NCBI GenBank assembly: GCA_019636195.1
Contig: JAHBYA010000001.1
Location: forward strand, 286,642-350,641
Reading direction: 5' to 3'
DNA from: Planctomycetota bacterium
Lineage (GTDB): Bacteria > Planctomycetota > UBA8742 > UBA2392
Length of the DNA stretch: 64,000 nucleotides
Shown: in pieces, positions 50,765 through 59,700 of the stretch
Numbering within the stretch: position 1 is the stretch's first letter
How the letters are laid out: the number at the start of each line of letters is the position of its first letter
Notes under the pieces: model-generated
The model's database searches: none
What the model saw: the letters and a program-made list of their open reading frames with translations, nothing else
Told to the model about the DNA's origin: nothing
Translations under genes and position numbers: made by a program

Positions 50765-52398
50765 GCGTCGCCTTTCTTCTTGCGGGCGCGTTTGGCCTTG
50801 GCGGGCTTTTGGGACTTGTCTTGCGCGTCACTGCCATCTGCCGCCGCCACGGCGGGCTGGTTGGCCTTGTCCACGATCTTGTCAATTTTCTTTCGGAGCA
50901 GAGCCAAGGCGTGGTGCTTGGCGTCGCGACGCCGCAGCGGCGAGCCCTTGGCCGTAGCGTCGACGACTCGCTCGACGACGGGCTGGTAGATGTCGCGCAG
51001 GAACTTCTTGTCGGCTTCGGCATCGAGCGGGGTTGCCGTCGCGGCGGCTTGGCCGGTTGCCTGCTTGCCCATTGCCGCGCGTACCTGCCTCTCGACTTCC
51101 GGCATTTGCAAGGTGAGAGCGGACTGTGTTTCGGGATGCTTGCGTTCCTGCGCCCATTCGTTGGATTCGAGCGTGTCCAAGCTCTTCTTCAGCGATTTCA
51201 AAGTGTCAGCCTGGATGTCTGGCAGGGGCGCCCGTAGTGACGAAATCTGAAGTGACACCGAATCCTGGTACAGCAATCCTGATTGAGTCGTGACACCACC
51301 GACCACGGAAGCCGCACGTTGGGTAGACGCGAGGGCAGACACGACTCGCCGCCAATGCTTGGAGTGCTGATCGACTGGCCTTTCTGGGCGCAGAAAGGCC
51401 AAGATCGTCAAACCCTGGTCCTCGTCGTCCCCAGACTCCCGCGCATTCGATTGAACGAGAAGCAGGTGCGGGTCGTTGTCCCAAAACTTCTTTCCGCCAG
51501 CGTGTGTGACCGCAGGCGGATCCCAGCCTCCCGCGAAGGAGTGTTGACTGATAACCGATTCTGTCTCACCGCAATAGGCGCAAACAGACCTATCCTCTTG
51601 TGGTTCGCCCAGCCACACGCCGCGAGGTCGCCATGCAAACGCCGAAATCGGGCTGACATTCTGAGGTCTGTCCGACGAAAGCCACGGGGGCTTTTCCGCT
51701 GCTGCCGCTTGCAAAGGAAGGTTGGCGGCGATCGTTGCAGCGAGGCTGGCCTTGTGCGAGTTCACGTAGGTCGGAGCTCCTCCATTGATTCCAGACGTGT
51801 ACCCGCTGCCCAAGTAATTCGCGAAGGAGCAATGCCTTACCATTCCCAATGCGCAGCAGGCTGGACATAGCCCATACTGTTTGTCCACTGCGTGCCTCAA
51901 ATGATTGACCTTGGTTTCCGTCGGAAACTCAGACACTAAGTCACCTATGGGCCTTTGCTTTCTCTTCCCCCTTAACGACGAGTCCTGGTAGAAGCGCGGG
52001 CCGGGCCCGAGGAGTTCGAAGGCGGCGGTGTGCGGATTGAGGTTGGTGAGCCAGTTTTCGGGGACGCCGGGTGCATTGGCGGGCAGTTTAGTGAGTTCAT
52101 CTTGCGCGTTGGGTTTGCACCACAACAGCACCGCCAGCAGGAAGCGCAGCAGGGCCACGTTGTCCATCGGGTTGCTCGCCGCGATCTGCCGGATTTTGCC
52201 GGCACTCGTGAGCGCCGACTTTATGCCGACACGTTCGGCTCGCCCGGCTCGCCACAAGACTGGTATCCACGGCTTGTGAAGTAGATTGAAGCTGTGCTGG
52301 CTGGCACCGCCCGAGGTCTTGTCGTGCGGTGGATCATTGTTGTAGTCGGCACGCGAGCCGCCCTTGGCTGGTTTCATGTCTTTCGTTTGCTTGCTCAT
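50761..52398 (-). CDS. cas8e: Cas8e/Cse1 large subunit of Cascade
   Basis: Cse1 recognises the PAM and starts R-loop formation; in standard systems it also recruits Cas3. The 545-residue protein has the family opening FNLLHKPWIPVLWRAGRAE, then MDNVALLRFLLAVLLWCKP and PGPRFYQDSSL. A lysine- and alanine-rich tail (KPAKAKRARKKKGDA) is unusual and probably disordered. It starts after AGGAGC. A Cas3-docking function would be superfluous here because cas3 is absent. The C-terminal region is duplicated as a decayed copy at 52616-52760. Confidence 0.93.
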   Translation of the reverse strand: MSKQTKDMKPAKGGSRADYNNDPPHDKTSGGASQHSFNLLHKPWIPVLWRAGRAERVGIKSALTSAGKIRQIAASNPMDNVALLRFLLAVLLWCKPNAQDELTKLPANAPGVPENWLTNLNPHTAAFELLGPGPRFYQDSSLRGKRKQRPIGDLVSEFPTETKVNHLRHAVDKQYGLCPACCALGMVRHCSFANYLGSGYTSGINGGAPTYVNSHKASLAATIAANLPLQAAAAEKPPWLSSDRPQNVSPISAFAWRPRGVWLGEPQEDRSVCAYCGETESVISQHSFAGGWDPPAVTHAGGKKFWDNDPHLLLVQSNARESGDDEDQGLTILAFLRPERPVDQHSKHWRRVVSALASTQRAASVVGGVTTQSGLLYQDSVSLQISSLRAPLPDIQADTLKSLKKSLDTLESNEWAQERKHPETQSALTLQMPEVERQVRAAMGKQATGQAAATATPLDAEADKKFLRDIYQPVVERVVDATAKGSPLRRRDAKHHALALLRKKIDKIVDKANQPAVAAADGSDAQDKSQKPAKAKRARKKKGDA

Positions 52399-52615
52399 GC
52401 TCCTGACCTTTCTGGATCGTCACAGCTTACACCCGAGTGCGGCACACTCTGACCAAGCTAAGAGTGCATGTCACCGAGCGCGCTGCTCACCTGCCCGACT
52501 GCTCATGCCAGTCGCACTGAGAGTACTTGAGGGTGCGACACTTTTTCTCGATTTGCCAATTCGTTGAAGAGTGTCAGTAACGTGGCCGTCCTGTGTAGAA
52601 CGGTTCTCAGCCAGG
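52399..52615. promoter_or_regulatory. Upstream region of the cas operon
   Basis: These 217 bases precede cas8e and should hold the promoter of the seven-gene operon. No clear -35/-10 pair stands out, and no cas3 sequence is present here. Confidence 0.4.
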
Positions 52616-52760
52616 CTATGGCCCTGCCGCGGCCCTCAGGGCCTGACTGGTTTGAGACGCGCGAATGTACGTGCCGGCCACGACCTGCCCCACCACAGCT
52701 TGGTAGATATGGCGCGGGAACTCCTTGTCAGCATCGATAGCAGATCGTTGAGATAGAGTT
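52616..52760 (-). pseudogene. Relic of the 3' end of another cas8e
   Basis: Reverse-strand translation gives AIDADKEFPRHIYQAVVGQVV, matching PLDAEADKKFLRDIYQPVVERVV of the intact Cas8e. The DNA at about 52665-52745 also resembles 50960-51030. The reading frame continues to 52978 without other Cas8e similarity, and the rest of the gene is missing. It is a decayed fragment of a paralogous cas8e, left by duplication or by replacement of an older type I-E operon. Confidence 0.7.
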
Positions 52761-53046
52761 GTTGAGGCGCTTCCTGTCGCCTCTTTGGCGTTCATCGGGC
52801 CGGGAGTTTTACTTTGATTTCCTGCGCGAACAGCGGTTTTGGCCGGTGCTTTGGCCGGTGATGCGCGCCGCTGACGGCTCGCACTCAATTGCGACGGGAT
52901 GTGTGCCGGCAAACTACCCTCTCGGAGGGCAGGCCGAGAGAGCCGGGAACGTACACATTCAACCACAACGCAATCCAAAGGCTCTTGGCGTCTCGAAGGC
53001 GTCGAAGAGTCTTGCGAAAGTCTTTCGTGATGCCCGTCTATCGTGT

Positions 53047-53274
53047 CTATCGGCGCTGGCGAGGTGCTGAATCATCCGGCTGGGCGTACCATTTTGGGGG
53101 CGTGTCGAGTAGGCCGACTTTTCTTGCCTGAAGCAGCAGCATTACCAACGCACCGCTCCAGCTGGGCTCAGGCAGCAGCCCGACCTCGTGCAGGCTCTTG
53201 GCAAGCTTGTGGATCTCGGCCTCCAAGTCGGCTGGCACTCTGACAGTTCTCTGGTTCTTCTTGCGTGCGGGCAT
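53047..53274 (-). CDS. Small basic protein, possible ribbon-helix-helix regulator
   Basis: The 75-residue product starts MPARKKNQRTVRVPADLEAE and continues IHKLAKSLHEVGL and SWSGALVMLLLQARKVGLL. A short strand (RTVRVPADL) followed by two amphipathic helices is the outline of ribbon-helix-helix proteins. No Shine-Dalgarno is evident at 53274. I do not recognise an exact family. It lies just upstream of the cas8e relic and could be a regulator left from that locus. Confidence 0.45.
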   Translation of the reverse strand: MPARKKNQRTVRVPADLEAEIHKLAKSLHEVGLLPEPSWSGALVMLLLQARKVGLLDTPPKWYAQPDDSAPRQRR

Positions 53275-53386
53275 ATCTGCACGCTACTGGATGCAGCCGG
53301 CCCCACAATGCATTCAATGGGAGTCAATGCCTTGCATTGCAGGTCCCTTAATGCTGGAATTCGGCGGGTTGATGGAGGGCAAACTC

Positions 53387-53653
53387 ATGAGATGGCTTTC
53401 GATCGGGTTGGTTCTTCTGCTAGGTGCTTCGGTACCCCTGGCCGGCTGCGAGAGTACACGAAAGGCTGAAGCGCGCCGACGCGAGCAGATGTCAACGTAC
53501 TCGTTCTCCTACAGTTACCCCAAGGGTGGTTTCCCGGCCGCGCAGGACAAGCGAACCATGCGCGATCTTGAAGCCGAAGGCTGGCGCCCCGTACGGGAAG
53601 AGCGTTCAACACAGGGCGATGAAATCACGATTACCGTGCACTACGAGCGTTGA
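53387..53653 (+). CDS. Small lipoprotein
   Basis: The 88-residue product has a lipoprotein signal: MRWLSIGLVLLLGASVPLAG followed by C-E-S, giving the lipobox LAGC. GGAGGGC precedes the ATG at 53387. The mature part, about 67 residues, contains YSFSYSYPKGGFP, LEAEGWRPVREER and ITITVHYER, suggesting a small beta-rich outer-membrane or periplasmic protein. No family is recognised. It marks the return to ordinary genomic content after the CRISPR locus. Confidence 0.7.
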   Translation: MRWLSIGLVLLLGASVPLAGCESTRKAEARRREQMSTYSFSYSYPKGGFPAAQDKRTMRDLEAEGWRPVREERSTQGDEITITVHYER

Positions 53654-53730
53654 GCGCCGGTGGCTGCCGTTTGCGGGTGCATGTTGTAAACACTGCCAGC
53701 AGGGGTGGCGACGCGCTGCTCCACTCATCC

Positions 53731-53785
53731 AGACGCGCTGAGGGATTCGGCCCCGTGAAGCGCGGCCAACCGACCCAGCAAAGGG
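53731..53785 (+). repeat. 55-bp direct repeat flanking the CRISPR-cas locus, copy 2
   Basis: Same orientation as 41486-41540, about 50 of 55 positions identical. It lies in the gap between the lipoprotein gene and the unknown gene at 53833. Confidence 0.75.
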
Positions 53786-53832
53786 CACGGTGGCAATGCC
53801 GAGGGCGCTAGCGCCCGAGATGAGGAGGGATC

Positions 53833-54351
53833 ATGTATCACTCAGTTGACAGTTTGCATTTCGACGGTGAGCCGTGCCTTGCGCACATCGCCACGGCACT
53901 GCTCAAGGGCAAGCCTAGTCGCGCGTTGTACCAATTGCCCAACGGCTCCATTGAGGCAGTGGTTGATTCCGACGTTGCAACCATCAGTCGCATCCGTGGG
54001 GTGCACTCAAAGACCAACCGACTGGCATTCACTGCAACCGACTTAGAGGTAGTTCACCGCGCCTTGACGAACTGGGCTGAACTCCGCCGGGACTTTGCCA
54101 TGTTCGACGAGACCAGTGCCGGTCACCCACCGGGCTTCGGCTGCTCTACAATCGCCTACTGGCCGCCGGGCAAAGACTCAAAGCGCGTGAAAATCGGAGG
54201 GCGTGCAATGGGCCGGCCCACAGGCGAAACTCTGTGCGGCAAGACCGTCCGATGCAAACTCGCCACCCCCGCAACGTCGCTGGAGGTTTTCAGATTGTGG
54301 CCGAGAACTAGCGGGTCGGCGAGAAGCATGGGCCAGCCGAAGGAAGTCTGA
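53833..54351 (+). CDS. Hypothetical protein
   Basis: The 172-residue frame starts MYHSVDSLHFDGEPCLAHIA with GGAGGG six bases upstream of the ATG, a good ribosome site. The first 90 residues look like a folded domain (ALYQLPNGSIEAVVDSDVAT, LAFTATDLEVVHRALTNWAE). The last 60 are arginine- and glycine-rich and could result from a late frameshift. I do not recognise the family. Confidence 0.5.
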   Translation: MYHSVDSLHFDGEPCLAHIATALLKGKPSRALYQLPNGSIEAVVDSDVATISRIRGVHSKTNRLAFTATDLEVVHRALTNWAELRRDFAMFDETSAGHPPGFGCSTIAYWPPGKDSKRVKIGGRAMGRPTGETLCGKTVRCKLATPATSLEVFRLWPRTSGSARSMGQPKEV

Positions 54352-54503
54352 CCGGCTGGGATATCCGGCTGAAAGGCGGACTGAAAGCGGTTGTGGACCG
54401 GTTCGACTTCTGGATCTCCCGCGGAAGCAAAGAGTCGGTGTTCCTGAGCGATCACGACACTGCCTTCCTTGAGGCCTTGTCGGTTGTCTTGCGCGCGGGT
54501 TGA
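54306..54503 (+). pseudogene. Possible coding fragment in a shifted frame
   Basis: A frame closed by TAG just before 54310 and by TGA at 54501 reads GWDIRLKGGLKAVVDRFDFW, ISRGSKESVFLSD and HDTAFLEALSVVLRAG. The composition is protein-like, but there is no start codon. It may be the original 3' part of the 53833 gene, separated by a frameshift near 54250-54310. Evidence is weak. Confidence 0.3.
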
Positions 54504-54904
54504 GCGTTGCATGCGGCGAGGCGCCCCGCGCTGGGACGCCTCGCTTGCAAGACATTCTGGCGTGCTTGCCCTGTCCACTGGCGCCTGCGCAGGGGGTTCT
54601 GGGTCTGGCATCCACCACTTCTCGCCACGACGCAAAGGAACTCCGATCTCGGATGTTCAACGTGTCAGCGTGGCCACATCTATTGCTGAATCTGCCGCAA
54701 TGAATCCCGGTCATGGGTTGGCAAACCCAGACTCCAGCCCTGCTATCACATTGAAGCGGCCTTTGCTGCCATAGTGGCATGCTGGAGAGCGTGCGGCACA
54801 CGCAGACTCCGCCGCGAGTGTCTGTTCGCTCTGAACGGCGCACATTCATATTTTTTGGCAGACTGTTCAGGTGTTTGGGCGCTCGACGAGCACGTCCGAC
54901 ATCA
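54504..54904. other. Intergenic stretch, no gene seen
   Basis: Forward frames are short and arginine-rich without motif. The end of the stretch leads into A/T-rich DNA before the TetR gene. Confidence 0.5.
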
Positions 54905-54954
54905 CTTAAAGGTACGTTAAGTCCATCTTATATGCTAACTTAATTACCTTAACG
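54905..54954. promoter_or_regulatory. A/T-rich promoter and candidate TetR operator
   Basis: CTTAAAGGTACGTTAAG (54905-54921) has inverted CTTAA/TTAAG ends around GTAC. TTAATTACCTTAACG (54940-54954) repeats the CGTTAAGGTA element on the other strand. TTATAT between them is a plausible -10. The pair lies 19 bases before the TetR-like gene, as expected for self-regulation. Confidence 0.5.
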
Positions 54955-54972
54955 CCCGTGTGAGCACCAAGA

Positions 54973-55617
54973 ATGAACCGATACAGACGTGGACATGTGC
55001 GAACAGCGAAGCCCCGTCGAGGGCGGAACACACTACCGGGGATACTGACCGGAGTAGCCTGCGAGCTGGCGACCTCCTCCGGATTAGCCAACATCACAGT
55101 GCGTAAAGTAACGACCAAGGCAGGCTGCAAGCCATCCGCGCTCTACAAGACTGTAAAGAACCTGGGTCACCTGATGGAGCTGTCAGCTGAAGTCGAACTG
55201 GTACGATTGAGAGACCTGTTATCCAGGGCACTCCGGAACTCGCGAGTAGATCCCACCATGGCGTTGATGTCCGCAGTTGCAGAGTGCGTGCATGCCGCGG
55301 TGAGCCGACCGGGGTCTGTAATGGTGGCGCTGCAACGCGGGTTTCTTGGGGGAGAGTTTGCGCGATTGGTGCCGCGGAACGGCGCTACTGAATCTATCGC
55401 AGACCCGATTGCCAAAATCGCTGAGCGGATTGCTAAACGACGTGGACGGCAGGACTTGGCCTTGCCACTTGCGCGAAGTCTTTCGTGCGGATTGGAAGGA
55501 GTCCTGCTTCATGCTGCACGACAGGCCACGAAGCAATCGATGGCCGAGTCAGTTCTAGTAGCGCAAACGACAATCTGGAGCATCGTCGAGGGCATTTTCC
55601 GTTTGCCGAACCAATAG
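54973..55617 (+). CDS. TetR-family transcriptional regulator
   Basis: This 214-residue protein has an N-terminal helix-turn-helix of the TetR kind: LTGVACELATSSGLANITVRKVTTKAGCKPSALYKTVKNLGHLM, where KAGCKPSALYKTVKN is the recognition helix. The C-terminal part is helical (MALMSAVAECVHAAVSRPG, LARSLSCGLEGVLLHAARQ) and should bind a ligand and dimerise. An extended basic N terminus (MNRYRRGHVRTAKPRRGR) is present. No obvious target gene adjoins it apart from its own promoter. The gene at 55624 is convergent. Confidence 0.75.
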   Translation: MNRYRRGHVRTAKPRRGRNTLPGILTGVACELATSSGLANITVRKVTTKAGCKPSALYKTVKNLGHLMELSAEVELVRLRDLLSRALRNSRVDPTMALMSAVAECVHAAVSRPGSVMVALQRGFLGGEFARLVPRNGATESIADPIAKIAERIAKRRGRQDLALPLARSLSCGLEGVLLHAARQATKQSMAESVLVAQTTIWSIVEGIFRLPNQ

Positions 55618-55623
55618 GCGACT

Positions 55624-56352
55624 TCAGCGCATGGCCTTGATGACTTCTTCCGCGATTGCTGCCAGTGTCTTGTCCTGGCCGTTTACTAGGTCCCGCAGCA
55701 GCGGCAGTGCTTCCTTGTCTTTGGTGATGGCGAGGAGTGCAATGGCCCTTTGGCGTAGTTTCGGCTCGGCGCTTTCATCATGCGCTATCTCACTGACCTT
55801 TGCGTGCGCTCTTTCGCTCTGCGTGTAAGCCAGCGCGTTCAAGGCCATGGTCGCGTACGGGTCACCGTCGTCCACCAGCTGGATCAACTCCTGTACAAAC
55901 TTCGGGTCGGCGTGCTCGCGCGCGGCTTTCAGCGCAGCCGCCCTGGTGTTGCCCTTGTTCGAGCCAAGGCCCAATCGCACCGCGCCGGTAGGCGCGTCGC
56001 CGCCCGCCTTACGCGCCAGCTTGATCGACTCCTCCAGCGCGGCGCCTTGCACTTTCTCGCTGGGGTCGCCAACGATGGCGCGCCTGAGTATCGGGTCATT
56101 CCAAGCTGTACCCGGCTTGCCGCCGAGTTCGCGAATGAAGGCTTCGCGCTCAGACTCGGTTCCTAGGTTCTCGAACGCCGCATTGGAACTCCCGGCCTTC
56201 GTGGGCGCCGTCTTGTCCATCTCGCCCTCCTGGCTCTGGCCGCAGGAAAGGAGCATCGATGGCACCTTGGCATCGTCCGTAAGCAGAAATACGCCAATCA
56301 CGGCTGCCGCCGCGACCAGCACTACCAAGGCAATCACCAGGCCCTGTTTCAT
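55624..56352 (-). CDS. Membrane-anchored HEAT-repeat protein
   Basis: The 242-residue protein starts MKQGLVIALVVLVAAAAVIG, a single N-terminal membrane helix or uncleaved signal. A linker is followed by alpha-helical repeats: DPILRRAIVGDPSEKVQGAA, NTRAAALKAAREHADPKFV, DPYATMALNALAYTQSE, EPKLRQRAIALLAITKDKEA and ALPLLRDLVNGQ. These are HEAT/PBS-lyase-like repeats of about 30 residues used for protein binding. I start at 56352 because the upstream residues do not belong to the signal. It probably scaffolds a periplasmic or membrane complex; the partner is unknown. Confidence 0.7.
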   Translation of the reverse strand: MKQGLVIALVVLVAAAAVIGVFLLTDDAKVPSMLLSCGQSQEGEMDKTAPTKAGSSNAAFENLGTESEREAFIRELGGKPGTAWNDPILRRAIVGDPSEKVQGAALEESIKLARKAGGDAPTGAVRLGLGSNKGNTRAAALKAAREHADPKFVQELIQLVDDGDPYATMALNALAYTQSERAHAKVSEIAHDESAEPKLRQRAIALLAITKDKEALPLLRDLVNGQDKTLAAIAEEVIKAMR

Positions 56353-56714
56353 TGCGCTAGAGCATTCATTGGGTCGCATGGCATGGCAACCTTCGGCTGC
56401 GAATAATGGAACGTACATGTCACATCAGGATGACAGCGCCGATAAGCGCACCGAACGCATACGAGTCATAAAGTGTCAAAATCTTGACTGACAATTGCGG
56501 AATTTGCGGATTAGTGTTGCCGCCCTGACCGTGCGCTCACTATCGTTTGCGACATTACCAGTACAACAACTGAATCGGGGGCAGTCCGATGCATCCACAC
56601 CTTTCGCAAGGCCGTACACGGTCGCGTGTTCTCGTGTGCATACAGAACGCCATGAAGATTGGCGACTCGGTTGGCATTCCTGTCCGGGAAGGCTTCACGC
56701 CCCTGTGCAGCCTC
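56353..56714. other. Divergent intergenic region before the RHS gene
   Basis: In-frame ATGs at 56589 and 56652 could extend the RHS gene upstream. No clear promoter hexamers are seen. Confidence 0.45.
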
Positions 56715-59700
56715 ATGCGATTCCTGGCAATCATCGCCCTGCTGCTGGCTGCACAGGCGGCATGGGCGCTCACGGTCACGGCCGACATCACGACGGACAC
56801 GACTTGGACGAGTTCTGACAGCCCGGTGATCATCAACCCCGCGGGTTCCAGCGGTGGAACAATCACCGTTCGCAACGGCGCGACGCTCACCATCGACTCT
56901 TCGGGGGGCGCTGTGATCGTTCGCTGGAACGAGAACTGCGACTTTCGCATCGGCGACGGCACCGAAGATGGCACGCTTCATCTGGAGGCTGCAGGCAACG
57001 CGATCACATTCGAGGTCCGCACTGGCGGCAACATAAACGTCTCGCCCACAGGGCAAATTCTTTGCACGGACACGACTTCTCCGGTCAACTTTACGCGCTT
57101 TTCAACCAATACGTGGGGCGCACTCGACTTTGAAGCCGGCCAGACCCGGCGAAGTGAACTGAAGAACTGCACGTTCAGTTTCGGGGGCAACGACAGCGGC
57201 GCGCACAACGGCATCATCCACATCCGCGACAGCGGCGACAACATGCCGAGGCTTGAGAACATCTCATTCGATACATGCACAGGCTCCGCTATCCGCATGG
57301 ATGGCGAGGGTATCCAGTTGCTTGAACCGGGAAACCTGTTCGGGCCAATCAGCGTCGCCAATACGACGTATGCTTTTAACCTTCAAACAACCGTATCGAC
57401 TGCCAACGAAATCAGGTTCCCCGACATCGAAGGCACAACGGCACCGCTCGCACAGTTCACTGGCAACCAGACGATTGGCAGCAGCACTGCCATCTCGCAC
57501 TGGCGGTTCGATGACGCATGGGAGTTTGTAGAGGTGACGGGCACGCCTGCCATTATCATCGTGCAGGGCAGCATCTGGGGAACTGCCGAAAAGCGGCCAG
57601 TCTTCCGCACCACCAGCGGCACGGGCAAGGCGGCGTGGACGGGCATCCAGGTCACTACGGACTCGTACCCCAATATCTTCGGCGGAATTGGCCCGCTGTC
57701 ATTCGTGGAAGTGCGGAACGCCAGCGTCGGTATCGATATCGACAAGGGCACCACATACACTCCGGACGCGGCAGGCGCGACACCGTGGAAGTTTCCTGGT
57801 CTCGTGGCGCGCATGTGCGGCATCGGCATCCGCGTCCGCACGGCGTTGGCTGGCTCCGCACCGTTTGAGGGCTACACCACGATCATCGACGGTGCCAACC
57901 TTGGCGGCACGACTACGTCCGGCGATTGCACGACCTGCATTCAAGTTGAACACGGCCGTGCCATCATCCAGTCGTGCGTGATCGACGGGGCAGTTACGGC
58001 GAACATTGGCATCGGCAACGGGGCTACCGTCCCGAACGACGTGACCATCCGGGAGTGTCGGCTTTCCGATGCCGCTGCCACGCACTCCATAAACCTTGGT
58101 AACTGCGCGGCGCCCAGCAGTGTCACCATCGAGCGAACTAGCATCTTCACCGCAACGACCGGCATTACATTCGCGCAGACGTCCGGCGACTCGAACCGTT
58201 CACTCACCGTCCGCAATTCGTGCATCACCGCATTGACCACATGCGTAAGCCTGAACGTAACTACGGCTTCGGTCGTAAGCATGTTGTTCGAAGACTGCAC
58301 GATAGGTGGCACGAGCAGCGGCAGCGTTCAGCGCGGCATACTTGCAACATCGATGGGAAGTTCCAGCTCGGCACTGTGGAGACGTTGCAACGTTGTCAAT
58401 TGCGTTGACTACGGATTCATCACCGGCACCGGCACCGGCAATACTTGCGAATACACGTTTGAGGAATGTGCCTTTTTGGAGAATGGAGACGGCGGGACGG
58501 GTCGCGGCGGGATAAGCGATTCGAGAGGCAACGGCGCCCGAGTCGTGGCCGTGCACTGCACTTTTCAGGGGAACAATCCCTGGGGTGTGTTCGACAACCA
58601 GGCATCGGCCGCAGCCCTGGCCGAGAACTGCTACTGGGGCGCAAGCGACGGACCGGGCGGTGCTGGACCCGGCAGTGGCAACGCGATCAATTCGGCCACG
58701 AATGTAGATGCCAGCCCATTCCTGGCTGGCCCGTACTTTGCGGAGTTGCTGGGTGGCAGCCCAGCCAGCGCGTCGGAGTGGAATGTGCAAGAAGACGCGA
58801 CAACACCAGCCGATGCACTGCACGTAATCGCCGCCGACCCGTACTTTGCATGGGTGTTCGCCAGTGACTTCACGGGCGAGACCCAGAGCGCCTATCAGAT
58901 CCAAGTCTCGGCGAACGCTGACTTTTCCGGCACTCACAAGTGGGACACCTCCAAGACGGGCAGCACAAGCGCGACCTACCACCAGTACGCAGGAAGTACA
59001 CTTGACCCCGGCACAACATATCACGCACGCATCGCCCTATGGAACCAAAGCGACCGCCGCGGCCCATGGCATGTGCTCGTGTTCAGGATGAACGGCGGGC
59101 CGGGCACTATCGATGACACGGACCGTGAGCCGGGAGTGGAACCACCAACCACGCCGCCTGTCGTCAAGGACGCAACGCCCGAGTTGATCTTCCGCGCGCC
59201 CGCTGATGGCAACAGCGATCCTTTGCACTTCCAGATCGAGTTGGACACGGCGGACACGTTTGATACTGGCAACCTGCGCAGCCTTGACACGAGCGCGATT
59301 CTTGGGGCCGGCGGTTTGGCCGAGTACTCGACGGACGACGGGACCACGTGGCTGCCCCTGCCGCACTCCGGCGTGCCGGCGGACATTGGCGCATTGATCC
59401 GCGTGACCTGCCCTCACGAGTACCCGAACAGCCTCGGCGTCCTGACTGACACCGACTGGTTTTGGCGTGTGCGGGCCAGTGACACCTTTGCGGCAGGCGC
59501 ATGGTCGACAGCGTTCGTGTTTGAAGTCGCACGTGAATACACCTTCAGTGGAACGGTGACGGGGGCCTCCGACATAGGCTTCGTAATCTACAAGGCGCCG
59601 AGCACGCTCATAGCCAGTGGATCTTCTGTAACCTCTACTTTCTCAATCACAACGTCGTCGAGTCTCAACGTGAACGACCGCATCGTCATTGGCGTCGCAG

